Shown here: positions 10,835 to 18,069 of the stretch, piece by piece
Numbering within the stretch: the first letter of the stretch is position 1
Layout of the letters: every line of letters begins with the position of its first letter
Assembly: GCF_008642295.1 (NCBI RefSeq)
Contig: NZ_CP029190.1
Span: forward strand, 434,001-498,000
Direction: 5' to 3'
Length of the DNA stretch: 64,000 nt
From: Streptomyces venezuelae
Lineage (GTDB): Bacteria > Actinomycetota > Actinomycetes > Streptomycetales > Streptomycetaceae
Notes under the pieces: generated by a model
The model's input: only the letters and a program-made list of their open reading frames with translations
Told to the model about the DNA's origin: nothing
Database searches by the model: none
Program-made: the position numbers and the translations under genes

Positions 10835-11671
10835 CTACTGGGGATCGGACGGTGTGACGGGCTCTTCGGGCGGCGTGCCGGGCTCATCGGGCGTCGTGTC
10901 CGCGGGCGGCGGGACGGGCGCGCCGGGTTCGGTGTAGTCGTCATAGCCCTTGTCTGCCATGCACTTCTGCATGATCCGCGCCCGGTCCTCGGGCTTCGTC
11001 GTGTACGGGATGGCGGCGGAGCAGTCGGTCACGGCCTTGGCCCGCTTCTGCGCGTCATCGGGCTTGGCGGGCGCGGGACCGGTGTAGTCGTCGAAGCCCT
11101 TGTCCGCCATGCACCCCTGCATGATCCGTGCCCGGTCCTCGGGCTTCGTCGTGTAGGGGATGACCGCGGAACAGTCCTTCTCCGCCTCCGCGCGCTGCTT
11201 CTCCTTCTCGGGGTTCACCCTCGGCTCGGCCGGCGGCGGGGGCGCCGGGGGCCTCTGTGGCACGGGCGGGACGCGGTCGGTCGGCTGGGGCGCCGGGGGC
11301 CGCGGCACGGGCGGGACGCGGTCGGTGGGCTGGGTCGTCGGCGCGCACTTGGCGTCCTTGCGCGCCTCCTCGTAGGCCGAGTTGAAGCCGTCGACGTATC
11401 CGTGCCGGTACCTGTTCCACGGATCGCCGTAGGACTGCGGAGGTTTCGGCTGGCACTTACCACCCACAGCCCACCCCGCGTTCACTCCCGCGCGGCAGCC
11501 GTTCCAGTACGGATCGTCGTTGGTCAGGCACACCTCGCCGATCGCCGGAACGGCCGGGGCGGTCGCACTGGCGGTCCCGGCGGTCCAGCCCCACAGCGCA
11601 AGGGCCGGTGACAGCACCAGCCCGGCGATGAGGCGCGCAGACAGCGTCGTCTTCGGACGGCTGCGATACAT
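10835..11671 (-). CDS. Secreted protein with duplicated Cys-containing repeat
   Basis: A 278-residue secreted protein of unknown function. ATG 11671 follows GGAGAGG, and residues 1-35 are a signal peptide. A conserved N-terminal part contains CLTNDDPYWNGC and NRYRHGYVDGFNSAY. A proline-rich linker repeats the segment PTDRVPPVP. Two nearly identical repeats follow, each with DCSA, IPYTTKPEDRARIMQ and CMADKG blocks, two cysteines and a DDYT end. The tail is Pro/Asp/Glu-rich. The two cysteines per repeat suggest disulfides outside the cell. No enzyme motif is visible. Confidence 0.72.
   Translation of the reverse strand: MYRSRPKTTLSARLIAGLVLSPALALWGWTAGTASATAPAVPAIGEVCLTNDDPYWNGCRAGVNAGWAVGGKCQPKPPQSYGDPWNRYRHGYVDGFNSAYEEARKDAKCAPTTQPTDRVPPVPRPPAPQPTDRVPPVPQRPPAPPPPAEPRVNPEKEKQRAEAEKDCSAVIPYTTKPEDRARIMQGCMADKGFDDYTGPAPAKPDDAQKRAKAVTDCSAAIPYTTKPEDRARIMQKCMADKGYDDYTEPGAPVPPPADTTPDEPGTPPEEPVTPSDPQ
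10932..11176. repeat. Two 95-bp direct repeats inside the secreted protein gene
   Basis: Copies at 10932-11026 and 11082-11176 are about 90 percent identical at the DNA level with a period of 150 bp. The differences are mostly silent or conservative. This looks like a recent internal duplication or gene conversion. Confidence 0.85.
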
Positions 11672-11804
11672 GGCCACAACCTCTCCGGGGAATCGGCCGC
11701 CTGCCGGACACCCGCCGGACACCCCTGGAATGTGCCGCCTCCTGTCCAGTCAACGCCGGGGCCCGGGCGGTGTCAAAACGTGCGCCCGCAACCGCGGCGC
11801 CCGT

Positions 11805-12221
11805 TCAGTGCGAGGCGCCGGCGGCGCGCAGGGCCTCGGCGGTTTCCGGGTGGGGTCCCCGGAGCGCCCAGTACAGCGGGGTGTGGCCGGTGCCGTGGTC
11901 CTCGCGGAGGTTGGGGTCGGCGCCGTGGGCGAGCAGGGCGCGTACGGCTCCGGTGTGGCCCCAGCAGGCCGCCGCGCACAGGGGGGTGCCCTCGTCGCCG
12001 TGACCGCTTTCGGCGTCCGGGTGGGCTCCGGCCTCCAGCAGGCGGCGGACGATGTCCTCGGCTCCGTGCACGGCTGCCGCGTAGAGCGGGGTGGTGCCGT
12101 CGGGATCGGGCGTCCCGGCCGGGGCGCCGGCCCGCAGCAGGGCTCCGGCCTCGGCGGTCCGGCCGAGCCGGGCCGCGGTGACGAGCCGTCGCGACAGCTT
12201 CTTCTGCCGTCTGCGGTTCAC
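11805..12221 (-). CDS. Ankyrin-repeat protein
   Basis: Small protein-interaction protein of 138 residues. Three to four ankyrin repeats are visible: one around TTPLYAAAVHGAEDIVRRLL, one around GTPLCAAACWGHTGAVRALL, and a last partial one with TPLYWALRG. GTG 12221 is chosen because AGGAGG lies five bases upstream; the N-terminus NRRRQKKLSRR is basic. There is no signal peptide, so it is cytosolic. It lies downstream of the aldo/keto reductase gene but is separated from it by a strong hairpin, so it is probably transcribed on its own. Confidence 0.85.
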   Translation of the reverse strand: MNRRRQKKLSRRLVTAARLGRTAEAGALLRAGAPAGTPDPDGTTPLYAAAVHGAEDIVRRLLEAGAHPDAESGHGDEGTPLCAAACWGHTGAVRALLAHGADPNLREDHGTGHTPLYWALRGPHPETAEALRAAGASH

Positions 12222-12263
12222 GGCACCTCCTGATGCTCGGTGCGGGTCGGTGCGGGTGGCCGG

Positions 12264-12305
12264 CCGCCGTGGCGCCCCGGGAACGTGTCCGGGGCGCCGC
12301 GGCGG
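12264..12305. terminator. 17-bp stem-loop terminator after the aldo/keto reductase gene
   Basis: Arms 12264-12280 and 12289-12305 pair over 17 bp with one G:U and an eight-base loop. The hairpin lies between the reductase stop at 12349 and the ankyrin start at 12221. It has no U-tract, as is common for Streptomyces terminators. Confidence 0.7.
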
Positions 12306-12348
12306 AGCCGGCAAAGCCGGCGGGTGGATGGTTCGGCGCGCAGCGCCG

Positions 12349-13323
12349 TCAGGCGTCGCCCTGGCCCGGCCCGAAGCCCGCCGCCTCGGCGATCGCGTCG
12401 ACCGCGGCGAGGAGTTCGGCGTCCAGGGGGCGGTCGGCGACGGCCGCGTTGGCGCGGATCTGCTCGGCGGAGGTGGCGCCGGCGATCACCGAGGCGCAGC
12501 CGGGCTGGGCGGAGAGCCAGCCGATGGACAGCTCCAGCACGCTGCGGCCGTACTTCTCGCCGAGACCGGCCAGGGCCTCGACCACGTCGAGCTTCTGCTC
12601 GGTGAGGTAGTCGTCCTCGCCGACCAGCCGGGAGCCGGCCGGCACGGCCGCGCCGCGGCGGATCTTGCCGGTGAGCAGGCCGTTGGCGAGCGGGTAGTAC
12701 GGCAGCACGCCGACGCCGTAGTGGCGGGCGGCGGGTACGAGTTCCCGCTCGGCGGTGCGCTCCAGCAGCGACCACTCGTTCTGCGCCGAGATGAAGGGGG
12801 CGGCGCCGGTCGCGCGGGCCAGGTGTGCGGCTTCGGCGAGCTGCCAGCCGCTGAAGTTGGAGTGGCCGAGGTAGCGGACCTTGCCCTCGGTGACGAGTTC
12901 GGTGAGCGCGCCCAGGGTTTCGGCGAGCGGAGTGGCCGGGTCGGGGCTGTGCAGCTGGTACAGGTCGATGTGGTCGGTGCCCAGACGGCGCAGGGACTCC
13001 TCGACGGAGCGGCGGATGTAGCGCCGGCCGCCGCGGGAGCCGACGGCCGGGCCGTACCCCATGTCGACGCCGTCGTAGCCGAACTTGGTGGCGAGCACGA
13101 CCTGGTCGCGGCGGCCCTTGAGGGCCTGGCCGAGGTGGCTCTCGGAGGCGCCGCGGGGGGACCCGTAGATGTCGGCGGTGTCGAGCAGGGTGATGCCCGA
13201 GTCGAGGGCCGCGTCGACGACCGCGCGGGTGGCGGCGGCGTCGAGGGTGCGGCCGAAGTTGTTGCAGCCGAGGCCGACGGCGGACACCTGAAGACCAGAG
13301 TGGCCGAGGGGGAGATAGCGCAT
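12349..13323 (-). CDS. Aldo/keto reductase
   Basis: NADPH-dependent oxidoreductase of 324 residues with a TIM-barrel fold. The catalytic tetrad is readable: Asp48, Tyr53 (DTADIYG), Lys80 (LATKFG) and His125 (LYQLHSPD). The C-terminal cofactor block is near SVIAGATSAEQIRANA. The sequence is of the YghZ/Tas/aryl-alcohol-dehydrogenase-like group. ATG 13323 begins the family N-terminus MRYLPLGHSGLQVS; GAGGAG lies 12 or more bases upstream. A 19-bp palindrome 20 bp before the start suggests a dedicated repressor. The substrate is unknown. Confidence 0.92.
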   Translation of the reverse strand: MRYLPLGHSGLQVSAVGLGCNNFGRTLDAAATRAVVDAALDSGITLLDTADIYGSPRGASESHLGQALKGRRDQVVLATKFGYDGVDMGYGPAVGSRGGRRYIRRSVEESLRRLGTDHIDLYQLHSPDPATPLAETLGALTELVTEGKVRYLGHSNFSGWQLAEAAHLARATGAAPFISAQNEWSLLERTAERELVPAARHYGVGVLPYYPLANGLLTGKIRRGAAVPAGSRLVGEDDYLTEQKLDVVEALAGLGEKYGRSVLELSIGWLSAQPGCASVIAGATSAEQIRANAAVADRPLDAELLAAVDAIAEAAGFGPGQGDA

Positions 13324-13342
13324 GGGGACGTTCCGCTCCTCA

Positions 13343-13361
13343 CGTGTGGATGATCCACACG
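13343..13361. promoter_or_regulatory. 19-bp palindromic operator candidate before the aldo/keto reductase
   Basis: CGTGTGGAT and ATCCACACG flank a single central base, giving a perfect 9-1-9 palindrome 20-38 bp upstream of ATG 13323. That position would block transcription start or elongation. TetR- or LacI-type repressors use sites of this size. Confidence 0.6.
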
Positions 13362-13539
13362 CTATCCCGTGCCCGAGCGGCGGCCCACCCGGATTTCGTC
13401 CATCGGGCCGGGTGCAAGCCGGGTGCGGGGGCGGGCGCGAGGCGGGCGGCGCGGGCCGCTGCCGGTCCGGTGCGGACCACCGGCAACAGGTGTGATACCC
13501 ACCACAGTTCGCCGTTCGTGTCACTCTCCGGCACCCCTC

Positions 13540-13568
13540 TTGACCCAGCTGGTCCAGACCAATAGTTT
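13540..13568 (+). promoter_or_regulatory. Chitinase promoter overlapped by a DasR-type site
   Basis: TTGACC (13540-13545) and TAGTTT (13563-13568) with a 17-bp spacer form a good sigma-HrdB-like promoter. The spacer contains TGGTCCAGACCA (13550-13561), one base from the DasR responsive element core TGGTCTAGACCA. DasR represses Streptomyces chitinase genes until glucosamine phosphates relieve it, so a bound dimer here would occlude RNA polymerase. Confidence 0.8.
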
Positions 13569-13638
13569 CCGGCGTGGACCTTGCAACGCCCGCACGACGC
13601 ACGACGCATACTCCCCGCATCCTCAGCAAAGGAAGCCC

Positions 13639-14964
13639 ATGCGCCGCAGCATGCTCGGCAGGCTGGCCGTCGCCGCCTGTTCCCTCTCCCTGCTGGCCGC
13701 CTTCGCGCCCGCGGCCAGCGCCGATGCCGATGCCCGGACCGGCCACGGCCGTTCCCTCAAGCGCGTCGGCTACTTCACCCAGTGGGGCGTCTACGGACGC
13801 GACTTCCAGGTGCAGGACCTCGACACCAGCGGCACCGCCGCCAAGCTCACGCACATCAACTACGCCTTCGGCAACGTCAGTCCGGACGGCAAGTGCTTCA
13901 CCGGGAACGTGCCGGGCGAGGCCGACGCCTGGGCCGACTACGTCCGGCCGCTGGCTGCGTCCGACTCGGTCGACGGGGTCGCCGACGACTGGCAGCAGCC
14001 GGTCGCAGGCAACTTCAACCAGCTGCGCGAGCTCAAGGCCAAGTACCCGCACCTCAAGGTGCTGATCTCGCTGGGCGGCTGGAGCTGGTCCACCCACTTC
14101 TCGGACGCCGCCCTCACCCCCGCCTCCCGCAAGGCCTTCGTCGCCTCCTGCATCGACCTCTACCTCAAGGGGAACCTGCCGCAGGACGGCAGCCGCGGCG
14201 GCCCCGGCTCGGCGGCCGGCATCTTCGACGGCATCGACCTCGACTGGGAGTGGCCCGGCTCCGAGGGCGACACCGACACGAAGTTCCGCCCGGAGGACAA
14301 GCGCAACTTCACTGCCCTGGTCGGCGAGTTCCGCAGCCAGCTGGATGCGTACGGGCGCACCCAGCAGCGGCGGTACGAGCTGTCGGCCTTTGTGCCGACC
14401 GCTCCCGCGAAGATCGATGCCGGCTTCGAGGTCCGCCGGATCATGCGGGACCTCGATTTCGTCACCCTCCAGGGCTACGACTTCCATGTGTCGGGTGAGA
14501 AGACCACCGCCCAGCAGTCCGCCCTGTACGCGCGCGGCGACTTCAGCGTGGACGGCACCGTGGACGCCTGGCTGCGGCGCGGGGCGCCCGCGCACAAGCT
14601 GGTGATGGGCATGCCGTTCTACGGGCAGGGCTGGACCGGTGTGAGCGGCGGCGGGGACGGTATGGGGCAGCCCGCGACCGGACCGGCCCCGGCCACCTGG
14701 GCGGCGGGGTACGAGGACTACAAGGCGCTGAAGAAGCTGGCCGAGGGCGGCACCTACCAGGTCCACCGGGACCGGCGCGGCGGGCACGCCTGGCTGTTCG
14801 ACGGCACCACCCTGTGGACATACGACGATCCGCAGGTGCTGCGTACGAAGTCGGCGTACATCCGTGAACACGGCCTGGGCGGGGCGATGTTCTGGTCGCT
14901 GGACGCGGACACCGCGGACGGGGAGCTGATCACCGCCGTCGACCGGGGCCTGCGAGGCCGCTGA
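13639..14964 (+). CDS. Secreted family-18 chitinase
   Basis: Hydrolyses chitin outside the cell; 441 residues. A signal peptide (1-30) is followed directly by a GH18 barrel beginning KRVGYFTQWGVYGRDF. The active-site motif DGIDLDWEW carries the acid/base Glu204, and SLGGWSWS is the SxGG substrate motif. There is no carbohydrate-binding or fibronectin module, so this is a compact single-domain enzyme. AAAGGAAG lies before ATG 13639. The promoter with its DasR-type box shows induction by chitin breakdown products. The serpin gene follows 81 bp downstream on the same strand. Confidence 0.95.
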   Translation: MRRSMLGRLAVAACSLSLLAAFAPAASADADARTGHGRSLKRVGYFTQWGVYGRDFQVQDLDTSGTAAKLTHINYAFGNVSPDGKCFTGNVPGEADAWADYVRPLAASDSVDGVADDWQQPVAGNFNQLRELKAKYPHLKVLISLGGWSWSTHFSDAALTPASRKAFVASCIDLYLKGNLPQDGSRGGPGSAAGIFDGIDLDWEWPGSEGDTDTKFRPEDKRNFTALVGEFRSQLDAYGRTQQRRYELSAFVPTAPAKIDAGFEVRRIMRDLDFVTLQGYDFHVSGEKTTAQQSALYARGDFSVDGTVDAWLRRGAPAHKLVMGMPFYGQGWTGVSGGGDGMGQPATGPAPATWAAGYEDYKALKKLAEGGTYQVHRDRRGGHAWLFDGTTLWTYDDPQVLRTKSAYIREHGLGGAMFWSLDADTADGELITAVDRGLRGR

Positions 14965-15045
14965 ATCCGGTGCCATGGACCGGCGCCGCCGGGCCGCGGG
15001 AAATGCCCCGGCCCGGCGGTGCCTTCACCCCGTACTCTCCCCGGC

Positions 15046-16248
15046 ATGAGAACGACGACAACGCGCGCGGTCAACCGGCTCACGGCCCGCTGGGCCCGCG
15101 AAGCGGCCGAGGCCGGCGGCGGGACCGTGGTGACGGCGGCCGGCGTGTGGCCGCTGCTGGCCCTGCTCGCGGACGGCGCGGCCGGACCGGCCCGCACCGA
15201 ACTGGCGGAAGCGCTCGGCATACCCGCCGAGGCGGCGGCCGAGGCGGCCCGCGAGCTGCTGGCCGGGCTGGCCGGAGTACGGGGTCTGGAGACGGCCACC
15301 GGGCTGTGGGCGCGGCGGGACCTGCCCCTGGAGGAGCCCTGGACGGCCGGTCTGCCGCCCGGCACCCGCGGGGAGTTGACCGGGGAGCCGGACACGGACC
15401 GGGCGGTCCTCGACCACTGGGCGGCGGAGCACACCGGCGGGCTGATCGACCGGATGCCGGTGCCGGTGTTCCCGGACACCTTGCTGGTGCTCGCCTCCGC
15501 GCTCGCCCTGCAGCTCACCTGGCTCCAGCCGTTCACCGAGCGCCCCCGGCCGATCACCGCGGGGCCCTGGGCCGGACGGACGGTCCGTGGCCTCGGCCGC
15601 TGGACCTCGCTGCTGGACCGGGTGCGGGTCGCCGACACCACCGCCGGTCCGCTGACCCTGCTGGAGGTGGTGGGCGACGGCGGGGTCGACGTCCACCTCG
15701 TCCTGGGCGAGCCCGCGGCCGGCCCGGGGGAGGTGCTGGCCGAGGGCATTGCGGCCGTGACCGGGGGCGGCGGCGGGGCCGGCGCCCGACCGGTGGCCGG
15801 GTCCGCGCTGCCGGAGGGAACTCCCGGTCCGGGACTGGACATCCGTAGGGAACTGTCGTACTCCCCCGAGCCTCGGCTGGCCGTACAGACGGTGGCGTTC
15901 TCCGTCGAGGCCCAGCACGATCTGCTGGCGCAGGCACGGCTGTTCGGCCTGGAGACGGCCTCCGACGACCGTTTCGGGCATTTCCCCGGCATCAGCGGCA
16001 AGCCGATGGCCATCGGCGCCGCGGCGCAGTCGGCGCTGGCCCGGTTCCACGCCGAGGGCTTCGAGGCGGCGGCCGTCACCGCCGTCGCGATGGCGCCCGG
16101 CGGCGCAGCCCCGCCGCGCCCGCGGTACCGGACCCGCCGGATCGGCCTGGTCATCGACCGCCCCTTCGGCTTCCTCGCCGTCCACCGCACCTCGAAGCTG
16201 GTCCTGGCGGCGGGCTGGGTCGCCGATCCGCTGCCCGGCTCCTGGTGA
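15046..16248 (+). CDS. Serpin-family protein
   Basis: A 400-residue serpin-fold protein with no signal peptide, therefore probably cytosolic. The C-terminal signature IDRPFGFLAVHRTSKLVLAAGWVADP-like segment matches the serpin end pattern. The hinge and reactive loop lie at about 337-357 (EGFEAAAVTAVAMAPGG). The hinge has the small residues needed for loop insertion, but the position usually Thr or Ser is Phe339, which could weaken inhibitory action. Its target protease is unknown; self-protection from secreted subtilisin-like proteases is one idea. Confidence 0.82.
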   Translation: MRTTTTRAVNRLTARWAREAAEAGGGTVVTAAGVWPLLALLADGAAGPARTELAEALGIPAEAAAEAARELLAGLAGVRGLETATGLWARRDLPLEEPWTAGLPPGTRGELTGEPDTDRAVLDHWAAEHTGGLIDRMPVPVFPDTLLVLASALALQLTWLQPFTERPRPITAGPWAGRTVRGLGRWTSLLDRVRVADTTAGPLTLLEVVGDGGVDVHLVLGEPAAGPGEVLAEGIAAVTGGGGGAGARPVAGSALPEGTPGPGLDIRRELSYSPEPRLAVQTVAFSVEAQHDLLAQARLFGLETASDDRFGHFPGISGKPMAIGAAAQSALARFHAEGFEAAAVTAVAMAPGGAAPPRPRYRTRRIGLVIDRPFGFLAVHRTSKLVLAAGWVADPLPGSW

Positions 16249-16264
16249 GGCCGGCGCGGACGGG

Positions 16265-17254
16265 TCAGTCCGGGCCGGCCTGTCTGCGGGCCAGGGCGGC
16301 GGTGTCCCCGAAGGCGGGAACGAGTCCGGTGCCGCCCCGCCCGGACACCGAGAGGGAGGCCGCCGCCACGCCGTAGGCGACGGCATCCGCAAGGGTGTCG
16401 CCCAGGGCCAGCCGTGCGGTTGTTGTGCCGGTGAAGCAGTCCCCGGCCCCGGTGGCGTCCACCGGGGCCGGATTGGCCGGGACCGGGAGGTACCGGGCCC
16501 CGGCCCCGTCGTGCAGCAGCAGCCGTCCGGAGCCGGCGGTCACCGCCACCGTACGGGCGCCCAGCCGGCGGTAGCGGGCGGCGGCCTCCCCGGGGTCGTC
16601 GGTGCCGACCAGGGCCAGGGCGTCGGCCGGGCAGGAGGTCTTGAGGAGTCCGGTGCGCGGGGCGACCCGGGCGAGCAGTTCCCGTGCCTCGGACCGGCTG
16701 GTGAGCCGGGAACGGAAGTTGGGATCGTACGAGAGGTGCCCGCCGGCCCGGTGCACGGCCTCGGCGGCGGCCAGCACCGCCTCGCGGCTGCTCGGCGAGA
16801 GCGCCCCGGTGATCCCGCTGGTGATCAGGGCCGGGGTGGTGGTGAGCAGGTCCTGCCAGGACTCGATGTGGGCGCGCGAGAGGGTGGAACCGGCGCTGCC
16901 GGTGCGCCAGTAGACAAAGGCGCGGTCGCCCTCGGTGTCGGCGGACAGCAGGTAGGCCCCGTTGGGGCGGGGGGCACGGCGTACATGCGCGACGTCGATG
17001 CCGAGTCCGGCCGCCCGGTGCAGCAGCGGCCCGCTCAGTTCGTCCTCGCCGACCACGGCGAGCAGGGCGGTACGGGCCCCGGCGGCGACGGCGGCAGCCG
17101 CGGCGTTGAGCGCGTCGCCGGAGTAGGAGATCCGGGCGCCGGTGCCGTCGACGGCGCTGTGCAGGGCGGTGCCGGCCTGGACCTCGACCAGTACCTCGCC
17201 GAGCACCAGCACGTCGTACGGGCCGGCCGGCGTCGTGAGCCCTCTCACCGCCAC
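16265..17254 (-). CDS. kdgK: PfkB-family sugar kinase, probably 2-dehydro-3-deoxygluconokinase
   Basis: Phosphorylates a sugar acid, most likely KDG to KDPG; 329 residues. The PfkB signature DATGAGDCFTG contains the catalytic Asp272 and the anion hole. The N-terminal substrate half includes YSGDALNAAAAAVAAG. GTG 17254 overlaps the end of the aldolase gene by 10 bases, so translation is coupled. Together the two enzymes turn KDG into pyruvate and glyceraldehyde 3-phosphate, the end of the uronate/pectin and related routes. The kinase family is certain; KDG as substrate is inferred from the neighbour. Confidence 0.85.
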   Translation of the reverse strand: MAVRGLTTPAGPYDVLVLGEVLVEVQAGTALHSAVDGTGARISYSGDALNAAAAAVAAGARTALLAVVGEDELSGPLLHRAAGLGIDVAHVRRAPRPNGAYLLSADTEGDRAFVYWRTGSAGSTLSRAHIESWQDLLTTTPALITSGITGALSPSSREAVLAAAEAVHRAGGHLSYDPNFRSRLTSRSEARELLARVAPRTGLLKTSCPADALALVGTDDPGEAAARYRRLGARTVAVTAGSGRLLLHDGAGARYLPVPANPAPVDATGAGDCFTGTTTARLALGDTLADAVAYGVAAASLSVSGRGGTGLVPAFGDTAALARRQAGPD

Positions 17255-17979
17255 CGCCCGGGCTCGGGCTCGGACTCGGCCCCGGGCTCGGGCACGGCCA
17301 GGTCGGCGAAGAGGGCGGCCAGTTCGGCGGGGCGGTCCGGCAGGCCACTGCCGATGCCGACGGCGCCGGCCCCCGCGTCGAGCCAGTCCCGGACCTCGGC
17401 GGGCCGGATGCCGCCGGTCGGCAGGATCAGCGCCGAAGGCAGGACGGCGGTGAGGGAGCGGATGAACTGCGGACCGCCGACATGGGCCGGAAAGACCTTG
17501 GCGGCGCCGGCCGCCCGGACCGCCGCGGCGATCTCCCCGGGGGTGAACCCGCCCTCGATGAAGACGGCGTGACGGCGCCGCGCCACCGCGCGCACCTCGG
17601 GGGCGGGATGGGGCGAGACCAGGAATCCGGCACCGGCGTCCAGCGCGGCCTCGGCCTGCTCGGCTCCGGTCACCGTGCCGACCCCGATCAGGGCGGGCCG
17701 GCCGTGGGCGTCGGCGAGCGGGACGGTCCGGGCGACGGCCTCGGCCCAGCCGGGGGTGGAGGTGGTCAGTTCCACGGCGCGGCAGCCGGCGGCGAGCAGA
17801 GCGGTGGTCCGCCGGACGGCCTGCTCCGCGTCGGGGGTGCGCAGCACCGGCAGCAGCCGCTGGGCGGCGATGACCGCGTACGGATGGCAGGCCCCGGGCC
17901 CCGGCACGGAACCCGGAACGGAACCGGGCACGAAATCCGGTGCGGAACCCGGCATGGAGCGCGGCTTGGAACCCGACAA
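17245..17979 (-). CDS. eda: KDPG/KHG aldolase
   Basis: Class I aldolase cleaving 2-keto-3-deoxy-6-phosphogluconate to pyruvate and glyceraldehyde 3-phosphate. The core runs from RLLPVLRT through AVELTT (catalytic Glu) and FIEGGFTP to AAKVFPAHVGG, where Lys161 forms the Schiff base. The start is unsure: TTG 17979 has GGAG five bases upstream and gives 244 residues; ATG 17955 is an alternative. Either way the first 30 residues (GSVPGSVPG-type repeats) are a non-conserved extension. It is first in a two-gene operon with the sugar kinase, behind two palindromic sites. Confidence 0.85.
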   Translation of the reverse strand: MSGSKPRSMPGSAPDFVPGSVPGSVPGPGACHPYAVIAAQRLLPVLRTPDAEQAVRRTTALLAAGCRAVELTTSTPGWAEAVARTVPLADAHGRPALIGVGTVTGAEQAEAALDAGAGFLVSPHPAPEVRAVARRRHAVFIEGGFTPGEIAAAVRAAGAAKVFPAHVGGPQFIRSLTAVLPSALILPTGGIRPAEVRDWLDAGAGAVGIGSGLPDRPAELAALFADLAVPEPGAESEPEPGRWR

Positions 17980-17993
17980 GGACCCTCCCTTTC

Positions 17994-18010
17994 GTTCCAC
18001 GCAGTGGAAC
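17994..18010. promoter_or_regulatory. Inverted repeat GTTCCAC-GCA-GTGGAAC before eda
   Basis: Perfect 7-3-7 palindrome 15-31 bp upstream of the likely eda start. IclR-type regulators of sugar-acid genes bind sites of similar build, which would fit KDG metabolism. No such gene lies nearby. Confidence 0.55.
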
Positions 18011-18034
18011 TGGGCATCACACACCGGAACGTGC

Positions 18035-18046
18035 TGGTATAGACCA
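18035..18046. promoter_or_regulatory. DasR/GntR-type site TGGTATAGACCA before eda
   Basis: On the minus strand it reads TGGTCTATACCA, one base from the DasR core TGGTCTAGACCA. It lies 56-67 bp upstream of the likely eda start, near the expected promoter. The operon's product links to sugar acids rather than aminosugars, so another GntR protein could be the owner. Confidence 0.55.
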
Positions 18047-18069
18047 TACGCAATGGCCCGCGCCCGCGG

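Noticed and set aside
12349..14976. Long minus-strand frame running from the aldo/keto reductase through the chitinase gene
   Set aside because: The upstream half is antisense to the chitinase, which has a signal peptide and complete GH18 motifs; the reductase starts at 13323.
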